DNA of 5,751 bases from Patescibacteria group bacterium (GTDB lineage Bacteria; Patescibacteriota; Gracilibacteria; BD1-5; UBA2023), in assembly GCA_030836665.1 (NCBI GenBank), contig JAUPLX010000049.1, positions 1 to 5,751 of the forward strand, written 5' to 3'. The translations under genes and the position numbers were made by a program. Below the pieces are notes generated by a model. It was not told where the DNA came from. It searched no databases and saw only the letters and a program-made list of their open reading frames with translations. Below are positions 1-5,751 of the stretch, one piece after another. How positions within the stretch are numbered: the stretch's first letter is position 1; every line of letters begins with the position of its first letter.

Positions 1-346
1 CTCCGAGGCGGCGGTACCGGTTTCCGGTAGCGAGGAGGACGTATTTCGATTGAAATACTTTCCCCGATGACGTAACGACCGTAAAGGCGCCTTTCGCTCC
101 TTCTACGGAAGCTACGCGGTCGGCGATGATTTCGCTTCCGGAAGAAACCGCGTGTTCGGCGAAGCGGTCCATAATGGATTTTCCGCTATCCGCTTGGGTT
201 CCCGGCCAGTTTTCCACGCGGTGCGAAGTGGCGAGCGCCCCGCCCGGGAGTTCGCCGATAACGAGGTTTTTTACCGCGTAACGCGAGGCGTACATGGCGG
301 CGGGGAGTCCGGCCGATCCGGCTCCGATGATGATGAGGTCGAGCAT
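1..346 (-). CDS. trxB: Thioredoxin-reductase-type FAD flavoprotein, N-terminal 115 residues (3'-partial)
   Basis: The gene starts at ATG 346-344, 18 nt after the TAA of the PH-domain gene, and runs off the left edge. It begins MLDLIIIGAGSAGLPAAMYA, a Rossmann FAD-binding G-x-G-x-x-G followed by the AA helix of the pyridine nucleotide-disulfide oxidoreductase class II family. GGALATSHRVENWPG (35-49) matches the GGQ-x-x-x-T-x-x-VENYPG signature of TrxB, and LLATGNRYRRLG (104-115) matches the conserved ATG motif before IPGE. TrxB uses NADPH to reduce thioredoxin in the cytoplasm. The redox CxxC and NADPH domain lie outside the window, so a TrxB-like ferredoxin/flavodoxin-NADP reductase cannot be fully excluded. 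No in-frame TGA was found here, and no strong Shine-Dalgarno sequence precedes the ATG (the upstream bases read tctctttccacc). Confidence 0.88.
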   Translation of the reverse strand, partial: MLDLIIIGAGSAGLPAAMYASRYAVKNLVIGELPGGALATSHRVENWPGTQADSGKSIMDRFAEHAVSSGSEIIADRVASVEGAKGAFTVVTSSGKVFQSKYVLLATGNRYRRLG

Positions 347-364
347 GGTGGAAAGAGATTCGGA

Positions 365-934
365 TTATAGGGACGCTTCCTTCGGTGCCGCCGGAGCGGA
401 CGTCCCGGGGTGCCGGGTCTTGAATTCCTGGACGATGTTGAGGATTTCCCGCGCGCGTTCCACCGGAGCCGGAATCACGTGCATTTCGAACCGGGAATCT
501 TCCGAAGCGGTACGGATGTCCACCGTGCCGAAGTTGAAGATGTTCGCGAGGAGTCCTTTGGAAAAGGCATTTACTTCCTGCACCCGGTCCATCGAACATT
601 CCGAAATCGCGCGGTTGAGGAATGAAATCTGGTCCACGCCGATGATCCGTTCGTTGGTAAATACGAAGAAATCGAGTTCGTTCGAGAGCCAATCGACGTA
701 GATGAAGAGCGCGAAAACGGCCAGGAAAATGACCGTGAAGACCGTTACGTAGGAGAGGGGGATGAGGGACGCTATATCGCCTCGGAACAGAAAAAGAAAC
801 AGGGGAATCTTTATCAGTACCGCAAGGTACACGAACGTGCGTACCAAGACGATCCAGTGCCGTTTCATAACCATCTGGACTTCTTCTCCGGGGCGGAGGT
901 TTTCGAGTCTGGGGAAATCTTGGGGAACCGACAT
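365..934 (-). CDS. Membrane protein with two TM segments and a bacterial PH (bPH2/YdbS-like) domain
   Basis: The 189-residue product begins with a soluble stretch typical of this family (LRPGEEVQMVMKRHW, 13-27), followed by two hydrophobic helices (about 28-50 and 58-80). A bPH domain comes next (about 87-145): ELDFFVFTNERIIGVDQISF, the predicted Ile/Arg-containing central strands SMDRVQEVNAFSKGLLANIF, and NFGTVDIRTA, which match the Y-x-x-T-N-x-R-I-I, I-Q-x-V and F-G-x-V-x-I-x-T-A pattern of the family. A helix and an Ala/Pro-rich tail follow. The domain would face the cytoplasm. The function of these proteins is not well established, and no substrate can be named. The start ATG at 934 lies 10 nt after the tsaB TAA, with no recognisable AGGAGG-type site. 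The gene ends in TAA at 367-365. Confidence 0.8.
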   Translation of the reverse strand: MSVPQDFPRLENLRPGEEVQMVMKRHWIVLVRTFVYLAVLIKIPLFLFLFRGDIASLIPLSYVTVFTVIFLAVFALFIYVDWLSNELDFFVFTNERIIGVDQISFLNRAISECSMDRVQEVNAFSKGLLANIFNFGTVDIRTASEDSRFEMHVIPAPVERAREILNIVQEFKTRHPGTSAPAAPKEASL

Positions 935-944
935 GGAATCCGAA

Positions 945-1514
945 TTAGGTGATGTGGGGCTTTTTTACGTAGAAGGGTTCGATGCGGTTCGAAGGGGAAG
1001 AGAGGTCGAACGACCGGACGGCCCATGCGTAATCCACTTCGGATTTTACCGAAATGCCGCGACCCTCAAAATCGAACTCGTCGGCAATTCCCCGATATCG
1101 CCCATCGGGAACGTCCGATTTCCGCATGACGGAAAATCCCGCGCCGGGCGAAGGGGAGAACGCGTACTCATCGCGATTCGCGCGGACGAGCGTTCCGCCG
1201 TTCCAACCGGCGGCCAATTGGAGCTCGGCGTAGTCGATGCCGAAGAGGGGAATTCCCGCCGTAAAGGAGAGGGTTCCGAGAGTTAGCGAGACGATGCGGA
1301 TTCCCGTGAATCCGGCCGGACCTCGGACGCACACGATGCCTTGGAGGTCTTTGGGTTTCATGCCGAGCTCCGCACAGCTTTCCGAAATACGGGCCAGGAA
1401 GCGTTCGAATTCACGTCCGGACATCGCCTCGCGGTCGATTCGGACGACGTTCCGGTCCGAATCGAAAAAGACGAATGCCGCGACCGGGCTTACGGTGTCG
1501 ACGAGGAGATGCAT
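945..1514 (-). CDS. tsaB: tRNA threonylcarbamoyladenosine biosynthesis protein TsaB, short form
   Basis: TsaB (YeaZ) is the non-catalytic, ASKHA-fold partner that binds TsaD and TsaE in the cytoplasmic complex making t6A37 on ANN-decoding tRNAs. The 189-residue product has the N-terminal strand and loop LLVDTVSP (3-10; usually L-x-x-DTS), the family signature GPAGFTGIRI (65-74; usually GPGSFTGLRIG), and a C-terminal IEPFYVKKP (178-186) resembling the usual P-x-Y-x-R end. It is shorter than the common 220-230 residues, with a reduced C-terminal lobe, as is frequent in reduced genomes. The ATG at 1514 lies one base after the TAG of the large surface protein gene, with no clear Shine-Dalgarno sequence, so translational coupling or SD-independent initiation is likely. 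It ends in TAA at 947-945. The family call is based on motifs and fold order; the distant homologue Gcp/TsaD is excluded by length and by lack of metal-binding His residues. Confidence 0.85.
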   Translation of the reverse strand: MHLLVDTVSPVAAFVFFDSDRNVVRIDREAMSGREFERFLARISESCAELGMKPKDLQGIVCVRGPAGFTGIRIVSLTLGTLSFTAGIPLFGIDYAELQLAAGWNGGTLVRANRDEYAFSPSPGAGFSVMRKSDVPDGRYRGIADEFDFEGRGISVKSEVDYAWAVRSFDLSSPSNRIEPFYVKKPHIT

Positions 1515-1515
1515 G

Positions 1516-2325
1516 CTATTTGATTACGTATTCCGCTTCGATGCGGTAAAAGATTTCCGCGACGACGGATCCCGTCCGGTTTTTCATGACGATGAGCGGA
1601 TATCCGGACTGGCTTCGGTAGGAGAGCGAGTATCCCTTTTCGAGCAGGTACACGTTTCCGTCCTTTCCGATTCCGGCGAACGGCTTATGGTCTTCGCCGA
1701 TGAGGAACGCTCCGCCAGGAATCGACTTCGCGTCCGAAGCGTTGCGGACGAAACCGACGTCGCTCTCCGTTTGGACGAAGACTCCGGAATCCTTCACGTT
1801 CGAGAGCTGTCCTACGTTTTCGATCTTCGTCGTTTCCGGGAGGGCGAACGATTGCGAATAGATCTCCGCACCGTTTTTGTCCCGCACCGCGACGACCATC
1901 GGATTATTGGCTTCGGCCGGTCGTACCGAAATCGAATAGTCCGAATCTTTCACTTCGATCTTTCCGGTCTTTTCGTCGATATCGGCAATCGTTTTTCCCG
2001 AATGGGTAAGTACGACCCCTTCGCTTCCGGTAAACGCGCGAGCGAAATTGCCCGAAGCGTCCGTCACCGTTTCCCCGGATCCCGAGAGACGGGAGAGCCG
2101 TCCTCCGCGGTAACGGAAGATATCGACGGGTTCTCCGGCGACGCGGACGTCGAGCGATCCGTTCGCCATAGCAGGCGAAGCGGCGGTAATCGACGGCGTC
2201 GGAACGTATGCCGTAATCGTAATGTCGCGAGGGGTTTTGTTTCCGTTGACGTCGGCGGCTACCATTCGCACCTTGAACGTCGTCGGGGCATTGAACGGCC
2301 CGATGCTGAGGTCTTTCCATTCCGC
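1516..2325 (-). CDS. C-terminal segment of the same large protein, in frame after the UGA
   Basis: This lies in exactly the same frame as the preceding segment, separated from it only by the TGA at 2328-2326, and ends at TAG 1518-1516. The first codons after the TGA read AEWKDLSIGPFNAPTTFK and lead into VRMVAADVNGNKTPRDITI, a typical closing strand of an Ig/cadherin-like domain whose first half lies before the TGA. This argues that the two segments are one protein of at least 1,410 residues. If the TGA were a true stop, a separate protein of about 251 residues could begin at GTG 2271 or ATG 2265; neither has a convincing ribosome binding site, and both would cut the Ig-like domain. The rest is beta-rich, with two related units of about 58 residues (2019-1846 and 1713-1540). 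There is no membrane anchor or LPXTG-type sorting signal at the C-terminus. Function unknown. Confidence 0.8.
   Translation of the reverse strand, partial: AEWKDLSIGPFNAPTTFKVRMVAADVNGNKTPRDITITAYVPTPSITAASPAMANGSLDVRVAGEPVDIFRYRGGRLSRLSGSGETVTDASGNFARAFTGSEGVVLTHSGKTIADIDEKTGKIEVKDSDYSISVRPAEANNPMVVAVRDKNGAEIYSQSFALPETTKIENVGQLSNVKDSGVFVQTESDVGFVRNASDAKSIPGGAFLIGEDHKPFAGIGKDGNVYLLEKGYSLSYRSQSGYPLIVMKNRTGSVVAEIFYRIEAEYVIK
2283..2303 (-). other. Possible RNA hairpin 22 nt downstream of the in-frame UGA
   Basis: In the mRNA sense, 2303-2298 (ucgggc) can pair with 2289-2283 (gccccga), with one bulged C at 2285 and an 8-nt loop (cguucaau). Six pairs, mostly G-C, lie within the coding sequence. 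Structured RNA just 3' of a stop can promote readthrough, but such a short stem occurs by chance often in GC-rich coding DNA, so this is a weak lead only. Confidence 0.2.
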
Positions 2326-2328
2326 TCA
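2326..2328 (-). other. In-frame UGA codon inside the large protein gene (possible recoding or readthrough)
   Basis: The codons read GGT ATC GTC AGG TGA GCG GAA TGG AAA. The frame is open on both sides: at least 1,141 codons before and 269 after. Protein-like sequence continues directly across the codon. TGG encodes Trp on both sides, so a simple code-4 organism is not required. Known possibilities are UGA=Gly (Absconditabacteria/Gracilibacteria), programmed readthrough, selenocysteine (unlikely in this setting), a nonsense mutation (one change from CGA, GGA or TGG), or an assembly error. Confidence 0.75.
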
Positions 2329-5300
2329 CCTGACGATACCCGAACCCGTCGAAGCGGAATCGCTGTCGCGGTCGTCGTTCGCGATCTTGTTTCCGTCGCG
2401 GTCGTTCGTCGGATCCACGTCCACGAAGACGTCGGAAACCCCCGAAACGTCGCCGACGTACTTTTTGAGATTCACCGTATCCTTCACGTATACCGGAATC
2501 TTGTAGTTGGTGGGGAATTCGACGATCGGCCCCTCCTTGTCGGCCTGCAATTGCGGCGAAAGGAGCGTAAGGGAGGCGTGGGCGCTTTCGTTTTTCCCAT
2601 CGAAGGAATAGAGCTTCGAATAGTACCAGTCGTTCGACTGCGGGATAGATACCGAATATTTCGGCATTACTCTGCCGAGGTCGTAGTATCCGTATTCGGC
2701 GGGTCCGCGCAGTTCGTACTCGGTTCCGTCATGGTATCCGACGGTGATCTTGGAAGCCGGTTTCGAGAGGAGGATCCTCGTCTCCGGGAGTACCGGGAGA
2801 CCTTTTATCGTGGAGAGTTCGACCGTCTTCGTTTCCGTGGTAATGTCGAAGAGGTAGACGGTTCCGCTTTCGACTTTGAATTCCCCGGTCGCGAGGAATT
2901 CGGCGTTCCCGTGTTTCGGAATCTCGATGACGGCGCTCGTCGAAAGTTCGGCTCCGTTCGGCGCGAACCGGATTCTCGCCCCGCCTCCGTCGGTATGGAC
3001 GGTCCGTCCTCCGGCAATGCCGATGACGTCGCCGTCGGAGAGGGTTCGGAAGGTCGGGTAGGTCATTTCGCCCTCACCGGACGCGGAATCGAAATACGCG
3101 CCGTCTTTTCGGACGATAATGCCCGTTCCGCTCGCGTCGACGACGGTATCGTCCCGCATGTCCGCGAAGAGGTCTACGGCGCGCTTCGGGGTGGAAGGTC
3201 CGGATTCTCCGCGATCCAATCGGTCGAACCGGTCGACGTAATCGTAGAATTCGAGACGGAATTTCCGATCGGAAGCCTTGGCCGGATCGAAGCTGAAATT
3301 GATCTGGTTCGAAGAGACGAAATCCTCCTTGAAGAAATTCGGAGCGCTCGGGTCTTGCGAACGTTCGAGGATGTCCGAAATCTCGTAGGTTTCCACCTTG
3401 TCCGTCGAATAGGACATTGCCGGAGTTTTGAGATTGCTCTTGAGATAGAGTCCGGAATCCATGGAATAGACGACGTCCTCGAATCCGGGTCCCGATTTCG
3501 TCGTATCGATCATGATGGCTTCTTCGGTTCCGACGAGTTCTTCGGTGTAGTCGAAGAGACGGGTCTGGCGCCCTTCGTCCTGGATGTAGAGCCCCTGGTA
3601 GACGAACTGCAGGTTCATCGCGGCTTCGCTTTCGCTCGCGCTGGAAGCTGCGAGATTCGCGATTTCGGCATCCGCGTCGAAACGGAACGGCTGTCCGTTT
3701 TCGAGACTTCCGTCCGACGAAGCGCCGTCATCGATACCGCCGAGAAGAGCGAGCGGATTGGGAGTGGTTACCGAGAGCGCGCGCTCCTTCCGGAGGCTTT
3801 CTTTCGTAAGGGACTGCACGCGGTCGATCAAGTCGGTACCCATTTTGTCCAATTCGACATCTTCGGCGCTCCGATCTTTCGAATAGAGCTTCGCCATTTT
3901 TTCCGCGCTCTTCGTCTCGAACTTTTCGAGTTCCTTTCCGCGCTCTTGGAAACTGGTTCCAACGGGTCCGAAGGTCGAGGCGAAAACGGCGTTTTCGGCA
4001 CTTTTCCCGAGGTTCGAGAGCAGTGCGGCGGAAGATTTCGATTTCTTCCATCGGTCGAATTCCTCGATCTTCGCCTTCATGGTCCGCACTTCGTCGATTT
4101 CGCCGCGGATAGCGTCTTTGACGATTCCGAATTTCTCGCGGTTTTCCGAAAGGAGCGTTTCGGTAAGCTTCTTCTCTTCCGAAGCGTCGTATGCCGAAGC
4201 CCGGCCGAGGACGTCGGCGATTTGGGCAACGAGTTTTTCGTCGGATCCGGCGAGTTTCGCGGCTTCCGAAGCGATGGCTTTCTTGAATTCCGCAAGCGTT
4301 ATCTCGTTACTTTTTTCCCGGTCGAGGTACGAGAGCAATCCCTGGAACGAAAGTGCGATCGTCCATGCGAAATTCGTCATGAGGGCCTTGCGTTCCGCCG
4401 TTGTCATTTTACTGACGTCGGGCGTTTTCATACCCTGCGGACCTCCGATATCGATCTGGGTATCGCCCTGCGGTACGATGCCGGTAGCGTCGATCTTGCT
4501 CGGAATTCCGACGGCCTCCGTCGCTCCGGCGGCGCTCGAACGCAGATCGGTTGAGAACTCGTTGACGGGCTGGAAGGTGGATTTCGCCATTTCGAGAATG
4601 AAGTCGACTTGGAATTCGACGTTGACGAACGTGGTTACGCGAATCGCGTCGACGAACGAAGTTGGGAAATTCGGGAATTCGATATTGAAGAAGTCCAACG
4701 GTAATTTTCCTTGCCTTTCGGTAATTTGGGCGATCTGGTCTCCGGCGCGCCATTCCGGAACGAACGGATTCTTTCGGAGGATGCAGAGGATCTTCGAAAC
4801 GAGCTTGAGGATTTTCAAAACCCCTTCGACGGCCGAATACATCTTCGGGATTTTCGGCGGAGGCGGCAGATCCGGAAGCTTGACCATCGGCAAACTCGGA
4901 AGGTCCGGCAAATCCGGCAGGTTCGGAAGTTTCGGGGGCGCGGGCAAAGTCGGCAAACCGACGCCGAGACCCGGAACGCCCGGAAGCGCGAGGTTCGGAA
5001 GGTGGGGCAATACGAACGGCGAGACGTGGAAATCGAATTCCGGCATGAGGATCCGGAGTCCGAGGCGGATGTTATGCAGGTCGAGCACGACGTCCGGCCA
5101 CTTCGGGAACTTGATGATCGGTATCTTCGGAATGACGGCGCTGATGACCTTGAAGATGAAATGCTTCAGGTCGTAACGTTCGTTCCGGCAGACTCCGCAA
5201 TCCGCGATGTGCTGGTAGAAGACGTCTACCATAAGCTGCCACGATTTCATAATGGATTTCAGGAGCGTGACGAGTTCTATCCAAGCGCGGAAACGTTTTC

Positions 5301-5751
5301 CGTTTTCGGCGATGTACCCTCCGGTGAATTGCTCGATCTGTTCCACGTTACAGAGAATCTGTTCCGCGTAGCGCTGTTTCCAGGTGAGGTAGCGGTAGAG
5401 CTTGTCGGGGAAGCGTTTGGTATCTTCGAGGAAGCGCCCCCACGATTCTATGGAAGAGAGGGTGGCTTCGGCTTCGACGAACACCTTTTCGTTGACGCCG
5501 TCCTTGCTCGCCACTTTCGACCACGACCGTTTCTTATCGGAGATTTCGCGCGACCACTGGCTCTTCGTCTTGTTAAGATCGAGAATCGCCTTGTCGATGT
5601 CTTCGTCGGAAATCATGGGAATATCGACCACGACCGTTTCGTTTTCGAATTGGATGATCGGGAGTCCCGAGAGGAATTCGTAGGCGGTCCGGAGTCCGGA
5701 GATGTTCTTTCCGACGGTGTTGATATTGTCCCGATTGTCCGCGAGCATCGA
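2326..5751 (-). CDS. Large multidomain, probably surface/extracellular protein (5'-partial), segment up to an in-frame UGA
   Basis: The frame is open from the right edge, so the true start lies outside; the Met at 5748 is only the first one visible and is residue 1 below. Seen in order: charged helical region (about 40-130); Cys184-x-x-Cys187 followed by a hydrophobic/aromatic block (192-245) with a PKIPIIKFPKWPD motif; Pro-rich LPxLP repeats (about 245-303); a short hydrophobic helix and PFVPEWRAGDQIAQ motif (304-345); a degenerate EF-hand-like loop (476-487, D-x-E-x-S-N-x-I-x-x-x-E); a long charged, helix-forming stretch (about 500-660); a beta-rich part with a FecR-like segment (about 870-945); and an Asp-rich thrombospondin-3-like segment (1110-1131). 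A TGA follows residue 1140, and the frame continues past it. I do not know its function. Similar architecture is recalled, unverified, from Peregrinibacteria/Gracilibacteria. A surface or adhesive calcium-binding role is inference. The signal peptide, if any, would be outside the window. Confidence 0.85.
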   Translation of the reverse strand, partial: SMLADNRDNINTVGKNISGLRTAYEFLSGLPIIQFENETVVVDIPMISDEDIDKAILDLNKTKSQWSREISDKKRSWSKVASKDGVNEKVFVEAEATLSSIESWGRFLEDTKRFPDKLYRYLTWKQRYAEQILCNVEQIEQFTGGYIAENGKRFRAWIELVTLLKSIMKSWQLMVDVFYQHIADCGVCRNERYDLKHFIFKVISAVIPKIPIIKFPKWPDVVLDLHNIRLGLRILMPEFDFHVSPFVLPHLPNLALPGVPGLGVGLPTLPAPPKLPNLPDLPDLPSLPMVKLPDLPPPPKIPKMYSAVEGVLKILKLVSKILCILRKNPFVPEWRAGDQIAQITERQGKLPLDFFNIEFPNFPTSFVDAIRVTTFVNVEFQVDFILEMAKSTFQPVNEFSTDLRSSAAGATEAVGIPSKIDATGIVPQGDTQIDIGGPQGMKTPDVSKMTTAERKALMTNFAWTIALSFQGLLSYLDREKSNEITLAEFKKAIASEAAKLAGSDEKLVAQIADVLGRASAYDASEEKKLTETLLSENREKFGIVKDAIRGEIDEVRTMKAKIEEFDRWKKSKSSAALLSNLGKSAENAVFASTFGPVGTSFQERGKELEKFETKSAEKMAKLYSKDRSAEDVELDKMGTDLIDRVQSLTKESLRKERALSVTTPNPLALLGGIDDGASSDGSLENGQPFRFDADAEIANLAASSASESEAAMNLQFVYQGLYIQDEGRQTRLFDYTEELVGTEEAIMIDTTKSGPGFEDVVYSMDSGLYLKSNLKTPAMSYSTDKVETYEISDILERSQDPSAPNFFKEDFVSSNQINFSFDPAKASDRKFRLEFYDYVDRFDRLDRGESGPSTPKRAVDLFADMRDDTVVDASGTGIIVRKDGAYFDSASGEGEMTYPTFRTLSDGDVIGIAGGRTVHTDGGGARIRFAPNGAELSTSAVIEIPKHGNAEFLATGEFKVESGTVYLFDITTETKTVELSTIKGLPVLPETRILLSKPASKITVGYHDGTEYELRGPAEYGYYDLGRVMPKYSVSIPQSNDWYYSKLYSFDGKNESAHASLTLLSPQLQADKEGPIVEFPTNYKIPVYVKDTVNLKKYVGDVSGVSDVFVDVDPTNDRDGNKIANDDRDSDSASTGSGIVR
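2356..2421 (-). other. Asp-rich thrombospondin-3-like calcium-binding segment (protein feature)
   Basis: Residues 1110-1131 read DVDPTNDRDGNKIANDDRDS plus two more residues: a D-x-D-x-x-x-D-x-D-G-N spacing followed by D-D-x-D-x-D. This pattern matches the calcium-coordinating repeats of thrombospondin type 3 and similar bacterial surface proteins. It lies within an Ig-like domain that begins around residue 1072 and closes after the UGA codon. Calcium binding is inferred from the spacing only. Confidence 0.5.
4840..5016 (-). repeat. LPxLP proline-rich repeat region within the large protein (imperfect 9-nt periodicity)
   Basis: About 59 residues (roughly 245-303 of the visible protein) are dominated by Leu-Pro-x triplets: LPHLPNLALPGVPG, then LPTLPAPPKLPNLPDLP, then LPSLPMVKLPDLPPPPKIPK. 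The DNA shows imperfect 9-base units around 4890-4940, for example ctcggaagg, tccggcaaa, tccggcagg, ttcggaagt on the plus strand. Such regions usually form extended, polyproline-II-like spacers. The role here as a linker or stalk is inferred. Confidence 0.7.

Noticed and set aside
364..369. Perfect TATAAT (minus strand) 17 nt before the trxB start
   Set aside because: It overlaps the last codons of the preceding gene (CTA TAA T), there is no -35-like hexamer at 17 bp (the bases there are ggcggc), and one or two such hexamers are expected by chance in a window this size.
2326..2328. UGA as selenocysteine codon
   Set aside because: The context (Ig-like domain, R-x-A-E-W) has no redox motif, and the downstream hairpin is short and lacks clear bacterial SECIS features; kept only as a remote alternative.
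1904..2329. A separate gene starting at an ATG just after an AGGTGA that resembles a ribosome binding site (2331-2318)
   Set aside because: That ATG is in a different frame from the conserved continuation; its translation is Arg-rich and overlaps well-formed beta-domain sequence in the main frame.
1237..4554. Plus-strand open frame of about 1,105 codons
   Set aside because: It is the in-register complement of the large minus-strand gene; the translation is Arg/Ser/Phe/Gly-rich with no recognisable domain, while the minus strand gives clear motifs.
4840..5016. CRISPR or non-coding tandem repeat
   Set aside because: The 9-nt periodicity follows Leu-Pro-x codons in an open reading frame, with no spacers of uniform length.
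4079..5176. Plus-strand open frame of 365 codons opposite the N-terminal part of the large protein
   Set aside because: It overlaps conserved protein sequence and LP repeats on the minus strand; its Ser/Gly/Phe-rich translation looks like a complement artefact.

Overview
The window (GC in the mid-50s % in the lines sampled) is a single block of genes, all on the minus strand and nearly gapless, read from the right edge to the left edge. The order is a very large, probably cell-surface, multidomain protein (5751 to 1516), then tsaB (1514-945), a two-TM bacterial PH-domain protein (934-365), and the start of a thioredoxin-reductase-type flavoprotein that runs off the left edge (346-1). Gaps between successive genes are 1, 10 and 17-18 nt, so one polycistronic unit is likely. 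No RNA gene, insertion sequence, CRISPR array or convincing terminator was found, and no stretch longer than 20 nt lacks a gene. The first gene has no start and the last has no end in the window.

The main observation is at 2328-2326. The large protein is interrupted by one in-frame TGA, and the same reading frame stays open for another 269 codons, to a TAG at 1518-1516. The residues just before the TGA (an Asp-rich, thrombospondin-3-like calcium-binding segment) and just after it (ending in a typical last Ig-like strand, FKVRMVAADVNGN) look like two halves of one domain. The three real gene ends visible are TAA, TAA and TAG, none TGA. The simplest readings are UGA reassignment (to glycine, as in Absconditabacteria/Gracilibacteria, translation table 25), regulated readthrough, or a recent nonsense mutation or sequence error. 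The window alone cannot decide. Only one UGA in about 1,900 codons means that any reassigned use is rare here.

The organism is probably a member of the Patescibacteria/CPR, most likely in the Gracilibacteria-Peregrinibacteria branch. This is inferred from a shortened TsaB, a small bPH-domain protein, and the architecture of the large protein: a Cys-x-x-Cys block, a conserved KIPIIKFPKWPD-type segment, an LPxLP-repeat region, an EF-hand-like loop and a FecR-like segment. I recall similar proteins from that branch but could not check by search. The branch contains both standard-code and UGA=Gly lineages, so the question of the code is open. The GC content is higher than in the UGA-recoded members I know of, which argues for caution.

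I see no direct functional link between the large surface protein and the housekeeping genes that follow it (tRNA t6A synthesis, membrane PH protein, thiol redox).
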